Source: Hydrogenophaga sp.
GTDB lineage: Bacteria > Pseudomonadota > Gammaproteobacteria > Burkholderiales > Burkholderiaceae_C
Length of the DNA: 64,000 nt
Assembly: GCA_016741995.1 (NCBI GenBank)
Contig: JACVCO010000003.1
Location: 62,001 to 126,000, forward strand
Reading direction: 5' to 3'
The notes under the pieces are model-generated. The model was not told where the DNA came from. It searched no databases and saw only the letters and a list, made by a program, of their open reading frames with translations. The translations under genes and the position numbers were made by a program. Of the stretch, positions 34,036-43,931 are shown in pieces. Position 1 is the stretch's first letter. Each line of letters starts with the position of its first letter.

Positions 34036-34944
34036 TCAGTACACCGGGGGCACGTAGATCTCGCCGGGCACCTGGTGGCGGCGGTAACCCTCGTGGCGGA
34101 TGCGATCGGGCAGCACGATCGCGGGGCGCTCGACCTCGTGGTACGGGATGAGTGACAGCAGGTGGTGGATGCAGTTCAGGCGCGCGGTTTTCTTGTCGTC
34201 CGCCGGCACCACCCACCAGGGCGATTCGGGGATGTTGGTGCGCGCGAGCATTTCTTCCTTGGCCTTGGTGTAGAGCTCCCAGCGGCGCCGGCTTTCCAGG
34301 TCCATGGGGCTGAGCTTCCACTGCTTGAGCGGGTCGTGGATGCGGCCGAGAAAGCGCGCCTCCTGCTCCTCATCGGAAATCGAGAACCAGTACTTCACCA
34401 GCTGGATGCCCGAGTTCACGAGCATCTTCTCGAACTCGGGCACGGTGCGAAAGAACGCCTCCACCTGATCGTCGTCGCAGAAGCCCATCACGCGCTCGAC
34501 GCCGGCGCGGTTGTACCAGCTGCGGTCGAACAGCACGATCTCACCGCCCGCGGGCAGGTGCGTCACGTAACGCTGGAAGTACCACTGCGTGCGCTCGCGG
34601 TCGTTGGGCGCGGGCAGCGCCACCACGCGGCACACGCGCGGGTTCAGGCGCTGCGTGATGCGCTTGATCACCCCGCCCTTGCCCGCCGCGTCGCGGCCTT
34701 CGAACACCACCACGAGCTTGTGGCCAGTGTTCACCACCCAGTCCTGCAGCTTCACGAGTTCGGCCTGCAGGCGGAACAGCTCGCGGAAATACACGCGCCG
34801 CGCTTCCCGGCGCTGCGCCGCTTCGGCCGAATCCAGGGGTTCGTCGAGATCGCGGTCCTCGATCTCCATCTCGAGTTCTTCGTCGTAGCCGTCCATCAGA
34901 TCTTCGCTGACGCGGCGCATGAGGTCGTCGTTGGGAGCAAACAT
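34036..34944 (-). CDS. ppk2: Polyphosphate kinase 2 (PPK2 family)
   Basis: 302 residues from the ATG at 34944 (a GTG 15 bp earlier is less likely). Walker A G-R-D-A-A-G-K-G at 83-90 and the Walker B/lid stretch LFDRSWYNRAG at 138-148 define PPK2. It transfers phosphate between polyP and nucleotides, in class I mostly making ATP/GTP from polyP and NDP. The acidic N-terminal ~50 residues (EELEMEIEDRDLDE) are an extension seen in some members. Confidence 0.95.
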   Translation of the reverse strand: MFAPNDDLMRRVSEDLMDGYDEELEMEIEDRDLDEPLDSAEAAQRREARRVYFRELFRLQAELVKLQDWVVNTGHKLVVVFEGRDAAGKGGVIKRITQRLNPRVCRVVALPAPNDRERTQWYFQRYVTHLPAGGEIVLFDRSWYNRAGVERVMGFCDDDQVEAFFRTVPEFEKMLVNSGIQLVKYWFSISDEEQEARFLGRIHDPLKQWKLSPMDLESRRRWELYTKAKEEMLARTNIPESPWWVVPADDKKTARLNCIHHLLSLIPYHEVERPAIVLPDRIRHEGYRRHQVPGEIYVPPVY

Positions 34945-35038
34945 GGTCAGCCTCGGCACGCAAAAAAAGCAGTCTGGATACCGCGTGTGACAGTCATGTG
35001 ACCGTCACGCCGCTTGCAGGTTCCATCAGCGGCCATAA

Positions 35039-35060
35039 TTGACGTTTACGTCAACGTCAA
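35039..35060. promoter_or_regulatory. Palindromic operator upstream of the SDR gene
   Basis: Perfect inverted repeat TTGACGT-TT-ACGTCAA (35039-35054) followed by another CGTCAA, overlapping a CATAAT -10-like box at 35034. It resembles, from memory, the motif of MerR-type LiuR and related regulators of acyl-CoA catabolism in proteobacteria. Its position over the start point suits a repressor. Confidence 0.6.
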
Positions 35061-35094
35061 CGCCGATCACGGCCCCATCCACCCAGGAGCACAC

Positions 35095-35853
35095 ATGGAC
35101 ATCGCAGGCAAGGTTTTCATCGTCACCGGCGGCGCATCGGGCCTCGGCGAAGGCACGGCGCGCATGCTCGTCGCCAACGGCGGCAAGGTCGTCATCGCCG
35201 ACATGCAGGTGGAAAAAGGCGAGGCCGTCGCCAAAGACATCGGCGGCGCGTTCGTGAAGTGCGACGTGAGCAGCGAGCCCGATGGCCAGGCCGTGGTGGC
35301 CAAGGCCGTGTCGATGGGCAAGCTGGTGGGCCTGATCAACTGCGCGGGCATCGCCCCGGCCGAGAAAACCGTCGGCAAGAACGGCCCGCACTCACTGGCC
35401 GTCTACACCAAGACCATCATGGTCAACCTGGTGGGCACCTTCAACATGATCCGCTTGGCCGCCGACGCCATGTGCAAGAACGAGCCCGAAGCCACCGGCG
35501 AGCGCGGCGTGCTCATCAGCACCGCCAGCGTGGCCGCCTACGACGGCCAGATCGGCCAGGCCGCGTACGCCGCCACCAAGGGCGGTGTGGTCGGCATGAC
35601 GCTGCCGATCGCGCGCGACCTGGCGCGCAACGGCATCCGCAACATGACGATCGCCCCCGGCATCTTCGGCACGCCCATGCTGTTCGGCATGCCCAAGGAA
35701 GTGCAGGACGCGCTGGCCGCCGGCGTGCCCTTCCCCAGCCGCCTCGGCACGCCCGCCGACTACGCCAAGCTGGCCAGACACATCATCGAAAACGACATGC
35801 TCAATGGCGAGGTGATCCGCCTCGACGGCGCGATCCGCCTGGCACCGAAATAA
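35095..35853 (+). CDS. SDR-family 3-hydroxyacyl-CoA dehydrogenase (HSD17B10-like)
   Basis: 252 residues. NAD motif T-G-G-A-S-G-L-G at 11-18, catalytic Ser145, Tyr158 and Lys162, and the C-terminal [22 protein letters not shown] segment seen in bacterial homologues of human type-10 17-beta-HSD (3-hydroxy-2-methylbutyryl-CoA dehydrogenase). The expected pathway is isoleucine or short-chain acyl-CoA degradation. An operator-like palindrome is just upstream. ATG with AGGAGCACAC ribosome site. Confidence 0.92.
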   Translation: MDIAGKVFIVTGGASGLGEGTARMLVANGGKVVIADMQVEKGEAVAKDIGGAFVKCDVSSEPDGQAVVAKAVSMGKLVGLINCAGIAPAEKTVGKNGPHSLAVYTKTIMVNLVGTFNMIRLAADAMCKNEPEATGERGVLISTASVAAYDGQIGQAAYAATKGGVVGMTLPIARDLARNGIRNMTIAPGIFGTPMLFGMPKEVQDALAAGVPFPSRLGTPADYAKLARHIIENDMLNGEVIRLDGAIRLAPK

Positions 35854-35860
35854 ACAGGCA

Positions 35861-35960
35861 CCCCCCCGCGCCGGCCCTTCGGGCCGTCACCCCCCTGCCG
35901 GGGGCAACACCAGCGGCCCGGCGAAGCCGGTTCCGCGGTGTTTCTGGCGGGGCGTCGGCA
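35861..35960. repeat. Intergenic GC-rich hairpin repeat (type A)
   Basis: Three stem-loops in a row: CGGCCC-TTC-GGGCCG (35872-35886), CCCCC-TGCC-GGGGG (35891-35904) and CCGGC-GAA-GCCGG (35918-35930). Dispersed elements of this composition lie between genes in Comamonadaceae genomes as I recall; only one clear copy is in this window. Confidence 0.55.
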
Positions 35961-35981
35961 CCACGACGTAAAGTCCACCCC

Positions 35982-37772
35982 ATGAAGCGCTGGTGCCCTC
36001 CTTTGCTCCTCGCCCTGCTGCTGGCGGCCTGCGCGCAGCCGCCGGCCGCGCCGCCGCAGCCCGAGGCCGCTTCGGGCCTCAGCGCCAAGCCCGGCTGGTC
36101 GTTCGAGCGCGCCGCGGTGGCGGCCGCCAACCCCCTTGCGGCCGACGCAGGTGCCCAGATCCTGCGCGCCGGCGGCAGCGCGGTCGATGCGGCCATCGCG
36201 GTGCAGATGGTGCTGACCCTGGTCGAGCCGCAATCAAGCGGCATCGGCGGCGGCGCCTTCCTGCTGCACTGGGATGGCCGGCGCGTGCAGGCCTTCGATG
36301 GCCGCGAGACCGCGCCCGCCGCGGTGAACGAGCGCCTGTTCCTCGACGCACAGGGCACGCCCCTGCCGTTCGAGCAGGCCGTGGCCAGTGGCCTGTCGGT
36401 CGGCACGCCGGGCGTGGTGCCCATGCTCGCGCTCGCGCACCGCCAGCACGGGCGCCTGCCCTGGGCGCGGTTGTTCGAGCCGGCGATCACCCTGGCCGAC
36501 CACGGCTTTGCGGTGAGCCCGCGGCTGCACACGCTGCTGGCCGCCGAAAAGGCCCTGCCCGCCGACCCCGTGGCCCGCGCCTACTTCTACCGCGCCGACG
36601 GCTCGCCCCACCCCGTGGGCCACGTGCTGCGCAACCCCGAGCTCGCGGTGGTGCTGCGCGAGATCGCGGCCATCGGTCCGCTGGCGATGGTGGAAGGCCC
36701 GATCGCGCGCGCCATCGTCGACAAGGTGCGCACGCACCCCACCCGGCCCGGCGCGCTCACGCAGGACGACCTGCGCAACTACCAGCCGCGCGAGCGCGAG
36801 GCTCTGTGCCACCCGCTGCGCGCCGGTGGGCGCTGGGTGCGCCTGTGCGGCTTCCCGCCCCCCAGCTCGGGCGGCATCGCGGTCGGGCAGATCCTCGGCC
36901 TGCTCTCGCGCACGCCGCAGGCCCTGGCCGCGCTGCGCGATGGCCGGCCCGGTGCCGACTGGCTGCACGCCTACACCGAGGCCTCGCGCCTGGCCTTCGC
37001 CGACCGGGCGCAGTACCTGGCCGACCCCGACTTCGTGCCCGCACCGGGCGGCGACTGGCGCAACCTGCTCACGCCCGACTACCTCAACGCGCGTGCCGCG
37101 CTCATCGGCCCGCAGCGCTTGCCCCAGGCCACGCCCGGCCGGCCGGTGGGCACGGGGCCGGTGGCGTTCGCCCCCATGCCGGCGCAGCCCGAGGCGGGCA
37201 CCAGCCACATCAGCATCGTCGACGGCCACGGCAACGCGCTCGCCATGACCACCACCATCGAATCGGCCTTCGGTGCGCGCCTCATGGTCAGCACCGATCC
37301 GTCGCGCCCCGGCGGCTTCCTGCTCAACAACGAGCTCACCGACTTCAGCTTCGCACCCGCCGACGCGCAGGGCCGCCCGATCGCCAACCGCGTGCAGCCG
37401 GGCAAGCGCCCGCGCTCGTCGATGGCGCCCACGCTGGTGTTCGACGCGCAGACCGGCAAACCGCTGATGAGCGCCGGCAGCCCGGGCGGCGCGCTGATCA
37501 TTCACTACACCGCCAAGGCGCTGCTGGGCACGCTGCACTGGGGCCTGCACCCGCAGGCCGCGTTGGACCTGCCCAACTTCGGCACCCTGGGCGGGCCCCT
37601 GCTGCTCGAGAAAGACCGTTTCCCCGCGGCCACGGTGCAGGCCCTGGAGGCCCTGGGCCACACCGTGCAACAGCCCGAGATGACCAGCGGCGCCCAAGCC
37701 CTGGTGCGCCGCGACGGCCGCTGGCTTGGCGGCGCCGACCCGCGACGCGAGGGCATCGTCGCCGGTGAATAA
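35982..37772 (+). CDS. ggt: Gamma-glutamyltransferase lipoprotein
   Basis: 596 residues. Lipobox L-A-A-C (Cys17), so exported and lipid-anchored, unlike soluble periplasmic GGT of E. coli. The N-terminal-nucleophile Thr407 opens the small subunit (T-S-H-I-S-I-V-D), where autoprocessing occurs. GGG and SSGGI substrate loops and the P-G-K-R-P-R-S-S-M stretch are conserved. It hydrolyses or transfers the gamma-glutamyl group of glutathione and related peptides. It is flanked by intergenic repeats at both ends. Confidence 0.95.
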   Translation: MKRWCPPLLLALLLAACAQPPAAPPQPEAASGLSAKPGWSFERAAVAAANPLAADAGAQILRAGGSAVDAAIAVQMVLTLVEPQSSGIGGGAFLLHWDGRRVQAFDGRETAPAAVNERLFLDAQGTPLPFEQAVASGLSVGTPGVVPMLALAHRQHGRLPWARLFEPAITLADHGFAVSPRLHTLLAAEKALPADPVARAYFYRADGSPHPVGHVLRNPELAVVLREIAAIGPLAMVEGPIARAIVDKVRTHPTRPGALTQDDLRNYQPREREALCHPLRAGGRWVRLCGFPPPSSGGIAVGQILGLLSRTPQALAALRDGRPGADWLHAYTEASRLAFADRAQYLADPDFVPAPGGDWRNLLTPDYLNARAALIGPQRLPQATPGRPVGTGPVAFAPMPAQPEAGTSHISIVDGHGNALAMTTTIESAFGARLMVSTDPSRPGGFLLNNELTDFSFAPADAQGRPIANRVQPGKRPRSSMAPTLVFDAQTGKPLMSAGSPGGALIIHYTAKALLGTLHWGLHPQAALDLPNFGTLGGPLLLEKDRFPAATVQALEALGHTVQQPEMTSGAQALVRRDGRWLGGADPRREGIVAGE

Positions 37773-37774
37773 CG

Positions 37775-37870
37775 CCCCCACGCTCCGCCGCTGCGCGGGT
37801 CGCTGCCCCCCGAGGGGGCTGGCCTTGCTTGGGGCGGCCCTGCGCTGCGGCCGGTCTCACCACCAGCGGT
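37775..37870. repeat. Intergenic GC-rich repeat (type B)
   Basis: A block with GCCCCC-CGA-GGGGGC (37805-37819) and flanking CGCTCCGCCGCTGCGCGGGTCGCTG and GGGGCGGCC tracts, between the GGT and dnaG genes. Composition recalls a frequent Comamonadaceae intergenic element. A transcription-terminating effect is possible but no T-run follows. Confidence 0.5.
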
Positions 37871-37885
37871 AAGCTAGCCTCCCCC

Positions 37886-39763
37886 ATGGCCATCCCCCAG
37901 AGCTTCATCCAGGAACTGCTCAGCCGCGTCGACGTGGTCGACGTGGTGGGCCGCTACGTGCAGCTCAAGAAGGGCGGCGCCAACTTCATGGGGCTGTGCC
38001 CGTTCCATGGCGAGAAGTCGCCCTCGTTCAGCGTCAGTCCGTCCAAGCAGTTCTATCACTGCTTCGGTTGCGGGGCGAACGGCAACGCCATCGGCTTCCT
38101 CATGGAGCACGTGGGCATGGGCTTCATCGAGGCGGTGAAGGAACTGGCCTCGCAGGTCGGCCTGCAGGTGCCCGAGGAAGACGTGTCGCCGCAGGAGCGC
38201 GAGCGCGCCGCGCAGCAGCGCCAGCAGCAGGCCACGCTCACCGACGTGCTGGAGAAAGCCGGCAAGGCCTACCAGGCACAACTCAAGGGTTCGCCCCGCG
38301 CGGTCGACTACCTCAAGGGCCGCGGCCTCTCGGGCCAGATCGCCAAGGTCTTCGGCCTGGGCTATGCGCCCGAAGGCTGGCGCCACCTCGCGGGCGTGTT
38401 CCCCGACTACGCCTCCGCGCTGCTCACCGAATCGGGCCTGGTGATCGAGCACGCCGACGAGAAAGGCCAGGACGGCCAGGCCAAACGCTACGACCGCTTC
38501 CGCGACCGGATCATGTTCCCGATCCGCAACGTCAAAGGCGAGTGCATCGGCTTCGGCGGGCGCGTACTCGACAAGGGCGAGCCCAAGTACCTGAACTCGC
38601 CGGAAACCCCGGTGTTCAGCAAGGGCCGCGAACTCTACGGCCTGTTCGAGGCCCGCACCGCCATCCGCCAGCACGGCTACGCGCTCGTCACCGAGGGCTA
38701 CATGGATGTGGTGGCGCTGGCGCAGCTCGGCTTCGCCAACGCCGTGGCCACGCTGGGCACGGCCTGCACGCCCGAACACGTGCAGAAGCTCTTCCGCTTC
38801 ACCGAGGCCGTGGTGTTCAGCTTCGACGGCGACGCCGCCGGGCGGCGCGCCGCGCGCAAGGCGCTCGATGCTGCCTTGCCGTTGGCCAGCGACACACGCA
38901 GTGTGAAGTTCCTGTTCCTGCCCGCCGAACACGACCCGGACAGCTACATCCGCGAGAACGGCACCGCGGCTTTCGCCGACCGAGTGAAGGAGGCGGTGCC
39001 GCTGTCGCGTTTCCTGCTCGAAGCGGCCAGCGCCGACTGCGACCTGACCAGCGCCGAAGGCCGCGCGCGCATGGTCAGCCAGGCGCGCCCCTTGTGGGGG
39101 GCACTGCCCGAGGGCGCGCTCAAGCGCCAGTTGCTGGGCGAGATCGCCGAACGCGCCGCGCTCGACGCGCAGGACCTGCTGCAACTGTGGTCGCCCAACG
39201 CACGCCCCGACGCCAGCCCGCCGGCGCCCCGCCGCGCGCGCACCGAAGGCGACACGCGCCCCCGCACCCGCGGCCCGGCCGCCCCCGAACACGCCTGGCG
39301 CGCCCGCCCCGCGGGCCAGCGCCGCGGCGTGGTGAGCCGCGAAGACCGCGCGCTCGGTCTGCTGTTGTCCAACCCCGCGGCGTGGGACGCCCTCTCCGCC
39401 GACGACCACCACCTGCTGGCCGAGCTGCCCGCCCCACACGGCCCGCTGTTCGCCTGGCTGGAGGCGCAGATCCACGAACACGGCCACCAGCCCTGGGCCG
39501 CCTTGCGCGAGGCCCTGCGTGGCCAGCCACACGAAACCCTGGCCGCCCAGGCGGTGGACCACTGCGCCCTGACCCCCGGTGCCGAGGAAGACCCGGAGGA
39601 ACTCGCGCACGTCATGTTGCGCCTGCGCATCGAACGCCTGAAGGCACTGGAGAACGAGGCCATCGCCCGCGCCGGCAACGACCCGGCCGAACTGCGGCGT
39701 TATGCCGACATCCAGGCCCAGCGCAAGGCGCTGGAGCACCAGATCGGGGCTGCGCCGGTATAA
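37886..39763 (+). CDS. dnaG: DNA primase
   Basis: 625 residues from the ATG at 37886; a frame extension upstream lies in the repeat and is not coding. The CHC2 zinc ribbon has Cys38, His41, Cys59 and Cys62; the TOPRIM domain holds V-T-E-G-Y-M-D-V-V and the FSFDGDAAGRRAARKA motif. The C-terminal ~150 residues form the DnaB-helicase-binding domain. It makes the RNA primers for replication. Placed right before rpoD as in other Burkholderiales. A Pro/Arg-rich linker (about residues 440-490) joins the domains. Confidence 0.98.
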   Translation: MAIPQSFIQELLSRVDVVDVVGRYVQLKKGGANFMGLCPFHGEKSPSFSVSPSKQFYHCFGCGANGNAIGFLMEHVGMGFIEAVKELASQVGLQVPEEDVSPQERERAAQQRQQQATLTDVLEKAGKAYQAQLKGSPRAVDYLKGRGLSGQIAKVFGLGYAPEGWRHLAGVFPDYASALLTESGLVIEHADEKGQDGQAKRYDRFRDRIMFPIRNVKGECIGFGGRVLDKGEPKYLNSPETPVFSKGRELYGLFEARTAIRQHGYALVTEGYMDVVALAQLGFANAVATLGTACTPEHVQKLFRFTEAVVFSFDGDAAGRRAARKALDAALPLASDTRSVKFLFLPAEHDPDSYIRENGTAAFADRVKEAVPLSRFLLEAASADCDLTSAEGRARMVSQARPLWGALPEGALKRQLLGEIAERAALDAQDLLQLWSPNARPDASPPAPRRARTEGDTRPRTRGPAAPEHAWRARPAGQRRGVVSREDRALGLLLSNPAAWDALSADDHHLLAELPAPHGPLFAWLEAQIHEHGHQPWAALREALRGQPHETLAAQAVDHCALTPGAEEDPEELAHVMLRLRIERLKALENEAIARAGNDPAELRRYADIQAQRKALEHQIGAAPV

Positions 39764-40059
39764 TCCGCGGCTGCACCGCAAGCGCGACAGCAGCACCTCC
39801 GGCACCGGCCCGGCCCTCACGCAAGGGCTACATGGATCACGATCCCGGCCACCCCGCCCATCTCCACCGAGTGGGCGCGCGGAACCCCGCAAGGGCTGCA
39901 CACCAAATGTTCGCCCCCACAGCTTGCAGGCCCACCCGCACCGGCGCTCGGTGGGCTTGAGTGCCTTCAAAACCTCCGGTTCGGCCCCATCTCAGGGGTC
40001 TTCTGGCGGCTTCAGAGTGTCTGTCTGCCGGTCCGTTCGACGATTTTTTTGAGGTTCCC
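39764..40059. other. dnaG-rpoD intergenic region with candidate rpoD promoter
   Basis: 296 bp. TATAAT at 39759-39764, over the dnaG stop, is a candidate -10 with no good -35. The stem GCCCACC...GGTGGGC (39930-39956) has a 13-nt loop and no T-run. A 10-bp direct repeat CGCAAGGGCT occurs at about 39820 and 39887. The leader is probably long; no small gene is supported. Confidence 0.5.
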
Positions 40060-42423
40060 ATGCCCGCGAAGAAAGCCAGTGCGTCCGCTGCGTCCGCCAA
40101 AGCCCCTGCCAAGAAGGCCGCTCCTGTGAAAGCCAAACCGGTGGCTTCCCCCAAGAAAGCCCCCGCAGTGACCACCAAAACCCCCACCAAGGCCGCCGCC
40201 AAGAGCGCACCCGCTAAGAAGGCCCCGGCCGCCCCCGAAGCCAAGGCCACCGCCAAGAAGGCCAAGCCCGAAGAACTGCTGGACGACGCAGTACCCGCGA
40301 AGAAGAAGCCGGGCCGCCCCGCCAAGGCCGCCGCAGAAAAGCCGGCCGCCAAACGCGGCCGCAAGCCTGCCGGCAAACCCGGCGAGAAAGACGCGGAAGA
40401 CCTGGGCGACGACATCGGTGATCTGGACGACGCCGACCTGGGCGAGGACATCGCCGAGGAAGTGGTGGTGGAAGAAACCACCGCGCAGCCGACCGAAAAG
40501 GCCAAGCCGCTGCGTATGAAGATCAGCAAGGCCAAGGAACGCGCGCTGATGAAGGAATTCGGGCTGGATGAAACCATCCTGTCCGAAGAAGAAGCGCGCG
40601 CCCGCCGCGAACGCCTCAAGACGCTGATCAAGCTCGGCAAAACGCGCGGCTACCTCACGCACGGCGAGATCAACGACCACCTGCCCGACAAGCTGGTCGA
40701 GGCCGAGACGCTGGAGGTGGTGGTCTCGCTGCTCAACGACATGGGCGTGGCCGTCTACGAACAGACGCCCGACGCCGAGACCCTGCTGCTGAACAACACC
40801 GGCCCCACCGCCGCCACCGAAGAGGAAGCGGAAGAGGAAGCCGAGGCCGCCCTGTCCACGGTGGACAGCGAATTCGGCCGCACCACCGACCCGGTGCGCA
40901 TGTACATGCGCGAAATGGGCACGGTGGAACTGCTCACGCGCGAAGGCGAGATCGAGATCGCCAAGCGGATCGAGAGCGGCCTGCACAGCATGATGGAGGC
41001 GATCAGCGAGTCGCCCGCCACCATCGCCGAGATCCTGGCCATGGCCGAGGAGATCCGTGAAGGCAAGGTCGTCATCTCCACCGTGGTCGATGGCTTTGCC
41101 GACGCCGACGAGGCCGACGACTACGTGGCCGAGGAAGACTTCGACGACTACGACGAGGCCGACGACGACGACGGCAAGGGCGGCTCCAAGGCGCTCACCC
41201 GCAAGCTCGAAGAACTCAAGCGCGAAGCGCTGGAACGCTTCGACGCCATGCGCGTGATGTTCGAGAAGCTGCACAAGGCCTACGACAAGGAAGGCTACGG
41301 CAGCCCCACCTACGTGAAGATGCAGCACGCCATCACCGAGAAGCTGATGACCATTCGCTTCACGGCCAAGGCGATCGAGAAGCTGTGCAGCACGGTGCGC
41401 AACCAGGTCGACGAGATCCGCAAGAAAGAGCGCGAACTGCGCCGCATCATCGTGGACAAGTGCGGCATGCCCCAGGAAACCTTCATCAAGGATTTCCCGC
41501 CCAACCTGCTCAACCTCAAGTGGGTGGAGAAGCAGGCCGCGGCCGGCAAGCCCTGGAGCATCATCATCGAGCGCAACATCCCGCCGGTGCAGGAACTCCA
41601 GCAAGGCCTGATCGACATCCAGAACAGTGTGGTGGTGCCGATCGATCACCTGAAGGACATCCACAAGCGCATGAACAACGGCGAGGCCTCCTCGCGCGAT
41701 GCCAAGAAGGAGATGATCGAGGCCAACCTGCGCCTGGTGATCTCGATCGCGAAGAAGTACACCAACCGCGGCCTGCAGTTCCTCGACCTGATCCAGGAAG
41801 GCAACATCGGCCTGATGAAGGCGGTGGACAAGTTCGAATACCGCCGTGGCTACAAGTTCTCGACGTATGCCACCTGGTGGATCCGCCAGGCCATCACGCG
41901 CTCCATCGCCGATCAGGCCCGCACCATCCGTATTCCGGTGCACATGATCGAGACGATCAACAAGATGAACCGCATCAGCCGCCAGCACCTGCAGGAGTTC
42001 GGCTTCGAGCCCGATGCGTCCATCCTGGCCGAGAAGATGGAGATGCCCGAGGACAAGATCCGCAAGATCATGAAGATCGCGAAGGAGCCGATCTCGATGG
42101 AAACCCCCATCGGCGACGACGACGATTCGCACCTGGGCGACTTCATCGAGGACACCACCAACACCGCGCCGATCGAAGCCGCCATGCAGGCCGGCCTGCG
42201 CGAGGTGGTGAAGGAAATCCTCGACAGCCTCACGCCGCGCGAAGCCAAGGTGCTGCGCATGCGCTTCGGCATCGAGATGTCCACCGACCACACGCTGGAA
42301 GAAGTGGGCAAACAGTTCGACGTCACGCGCGAGCGCATCCGCCAGATCGAGAGCAAGGCCGTGCGCAAGCTCAAGCACCCCAGCCGCAGCGACAAGCTGC
42401 GCAGCTTCATCGATTCGCTCTGA
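40060..42423 (+). CDS. rpoD: RNA polymerase sigma-70 factor RpoD
   Basis: 787 residues from ATG 40060, much longer than the E. coli protein (613) because of a Lys/Ala/Pro-rich N-terminal extension of about 140 residues (repeats of AKKAP type) common in Burkholderiales. Then region 1.1, 1.2 ([14 protein letters not shown]), an acidic non-conserved region ([18 protein letters not shown]), region 2 with [22 protein letters not shown], regions 3 and 4 ending with [19 protein letters not shown]. It is the housekeeping sigma factor. ATG has a GAGGTTCCC ribosome site. Confidence 0.99.
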   Translation: MPAKKASASAASAKAPAKKAAPVKAKPVASPKKAPAVTTKTPTKAAAKSAPAKKAPAAPEAKATAKKAKPEELLDDAVPAKKKPGRPAKAAAEKPAAKRGRKPAGKPGEKDAEDLGDDIGDLDDADLGEDIAEEVVVEETTAQPTEKAKPLRMKISKAKERALMKEFGLDETILSEEEARARRERLKTLIKLGKTRGYLTHGEINDHLPDKLVEAETLEVVVSLLNDMGVAVYEQTPDAETLLLNNTGPTAATEEEAEEEAEAALSTVDSEFGRTTDPVRMYMREMGTVELLTREGEIEIAKRIESGLHSMMEAISESPATIAEILAMAEEIREGKVVISTVVDGFADADEADDYVAEEDFDDYDEADDDDGKGGSKALTRKLEELKREALERFDAMRVMFEKLHKAYDKEGYGSPTYVKMQHAITEKLMTIRFTAKAIEKLCSTVRNQVDEIRKKERELRRIIVDKCGMPQETFIKDFPPNLLNLKWVEKQAAAGKPWSIIIERNIPPVQELQQGLIDIQNSVVVPIDHLKDIHKRMNNGEASSRDAKKEMIEANLRLVISIAKKYTNRGLQFLDLIQEGNIGLMKAVDKFEYRRGYKFSTYATWWIRQAITRSIADQARTIRIPVHMIETINKMNRISRQHLQEFGFEPDASILAEKMEMPEDKIRKIMKIAKEPISMETPIGDDDDSHLGDFIEDTTNTAPIEAAMQAGLREVVKEILDSLTPREAKVLRMRFGIEMSTDHTLEEVGKQFDVTRERIRQIESKAVRKLKHPSRSDKLRSFIDSL

Positions 42424-42444
42424 TCGGCGCGCATCGACAACAGA

Positions 42445-42468
42445 AAGGGAGCCTCGGCTCCCTTTTTT
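42445..42468 (+). terminator. Rho-independent terminator of rpoD
   Basis: Stem AAGGGAGC-CTCG-GCTCCCTT followed by TTTT, 20 bp after the rpoD stop. It also separates rpoD from the convergent operon. Confidence 0.93.
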
Positions 42469-42480
42469 CATGCGGGTTCG

Positions 42481-42882
42481 TCAGCCCGTGCGTGGCCGCA
42501 CGACGAGTTCGGCGTAGCCCGTGACCGCATCCGGCTCGCGCGCGAAGGCCCAATCGGGCAGCCAGGCGATCAGCACCTCGGCCGTGGTGCGCACCACGCA
42601 ACCCGCCAGCACATGGCCGCCGAACACCCGGCCCTGCGCGTCCGACACGCTCATGTGCAGGTGCGCGTGGTCGGCCCCGAGCGAGCCCGAGAGGGTGAGG
42701 ATCTCGCTCGGGCCCTGCACCACGAAAGCGCCGTCTTCGGCGGCGAAGCGCAAGCGCGCGTCGACGAGGCTGCCGATGCCCGCAACCACGAACGCCGCCT
42801 GCTGGCCCTTCGCCCGCATCGCGGCCTGCAGGGCAGCGCGCAGATCGTCACCCGGGTTCAGGCGCAGCGGTTGTGTGTTCAT
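42481..42882 (-). CDS. PPC-domain (DUF296) DNA-binding-like protein
   Basis: 133 residues. The PPC fold is recognised by L-R-L-N-P-G-D-D-L at the N-terminus and L-S-G-S-L-G, H-A-H-L-H-M-S-V-S and the V-F-G-G-H-V-L-A-G-C-V-V-R-T-T-A-E-V stretch (residues ~75-110). In plants this fold sits beside AT-hooks; bacterial single-domain forms lack hooks, have putative metal-binding His residues and unknown function. It is the last gene of the AtuA-like operon, 37 bp after the Bug gene. Confidence 0.88.
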   Translation of the reverse strand: MNTQPLRLNPGDDLRAALQAAMRAKGQQAAFVVAGIGSLVDARLRFAAEDGAFVVQGPSEILTLSGSLGADHAHLHMSVSDAQGRVFGGHVLAGCVVRTTAEVLIAWLPDWAFAREPDAVTGYAELVVRPRTG

Positions 42883-42919
42883 GGGGCCCGATGATGCGCC
42901 ATCACCGGGCCGCCAGGCT

Positions 42920-43900
42920 TCACTCGGGCTCGATGCCCGCGGCCTTGATGACCTGACCCCACTTGGCCGTTTCGGTGGCCTGGAACTTGCCCAGCTCGTC
43001 GGGCGTGGTGGGGAACACCTCGCCACCGCTGGACGCGAAGAACTGCAGCACCGGGCCGCTCTTGAGCGCGTCGAGCACCAGTTCATTGAGCTTCGCCACC
43101 ACGGGCGCGGGCGTGCCGGCGGGCGCGTAGGCCGCAAACCAGTAACCCATGTCGTAACCCTTCACGCCCGCTTCGTCGATGGTGGGCACATCGGGCAGCA
43201 CCGCGGTGCGCTTGATGGACGTGACGCCCAGCGCGCGCAGCTTGCCCGCGGTGATCTGCGGCACGCCGGTGGAAGCGTCGGTGAACATCATGGTGATCTG
43301 CCCACCCAGCAGGTCGGTGATGCCCATGGGGTTGCTGCGGTAGGGCACGTGCAGCAGTTGCACCTTGGCCATCTGCTGGAACAGCTCGCCCGCCACACGG
43401 CTGGACGAACTGCCGCTGCCGAACGAGAGCTTGCCCGGTGCCTGGCGCGCGGCGGCCAGCACCTCGCCCACGTTCTTGTAGGGCGCGTCCGCGCGCACCA
43501 CCATGATCTGCCCGCCCTTGCCCAGGCCGGAGATCGGTGCGAAATCCTTCACCGGGTCGTAGCTGAGCTTCTTGTAGAGGTGTTCGTTGGCCGCGTGCGT
43601 GGTGTTGGTGGTGATGAGCACCGTGTAGCCGTCGGCGGCGGACTTGGCCACCTGCTGCGCGGCGATCTGCCCGCTGGCACCGGCCTTGTTGTCGACCACC
43701 ACCGGCTGGCCGCCCTTGGCCGCCACGGCCTGGCCCACCGCGCGCGCCAGGCTGTCGGTGGCGCTGCCGGCCGCGAAGGGCACGACGAAGGTGATGGGCT
43801 TGGTGGGAAAGGCCTGCGCGAACGCGGTGGGCACGGCCAGCGCAGCCGCCACCAGAGCGGTGGCGCGGCGGCGCGAAAGGCGGGTGTTGAACGGGGTCAT
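42920..43900 (-). CDS. Bug-family (TctC) periplasmic substrate-binding protein
   Basis: 326 residues with a Tat/Sec-type signal (SRRRATALVAAALAVPTAFAQA) and the Bug signature FPTKPITFVVPFAAGSATDSLAR, then ENxxGASG. Bug proteins bind carboxylates or aromatic acids for tripartite tricarboxylate transporters, but most are orphans without TctAB, as here. Co-localisation with AtuA-like genes suggests its ligand is a substrate of that pathway. Confidence 0.94.
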   Translation of the reverse strand: MTPFNTRLSRRRATALVAAALAVPTAFAQAFPTKPITFVVPFAAGSATDSLARAVGQAVAAKGGQPVVVDNKAGASGQIAAQQVAKSAADGYTVLITTNTTHAANEHLYKKLSYDPVKDFAPISGLGKGGQIMVVRADAPYKNVGEVLAAARQAPGKLSFGSGSSSSRVAGELFQQMAKVQLLHVPYRSNPMGITDLLGGQITMMFTDASTGVPQITAGKLRALGVTSIKRTAVLPDVPTIDEAGVKGYDMGYWFAAYAPAGTPAPVVAKLNELVLDALKSGPVLQFFASSGGEVFPTTPDELGKFQATETAKWGQVIKAAGIEPE

Positions 43901-43931
43901 GCTTGTCTCCTGTGGTCTCTGGGGAAGGGTG

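Noticed and set aside
39930..39956. Terminator for dnaG in the dnaG-rpoD gap
   Set aside because: GCCCACC/GGTGGGC has a 13-nt loop and no T-run, so it is noted only as a stem, not as a terminator.
37874..39970. 698-codon frame on the minus strand opposite dnaG
   Set aside because: Antisense to dnaG and without recognisable features; arises from GC-biased third positions.
40012..42471. 819-codon frame on the minus strand opposite rpoD
   Set aside because: Antisense to rpoD; leucine/histidine/aspartate-rich with no domain. rpoD is certain.
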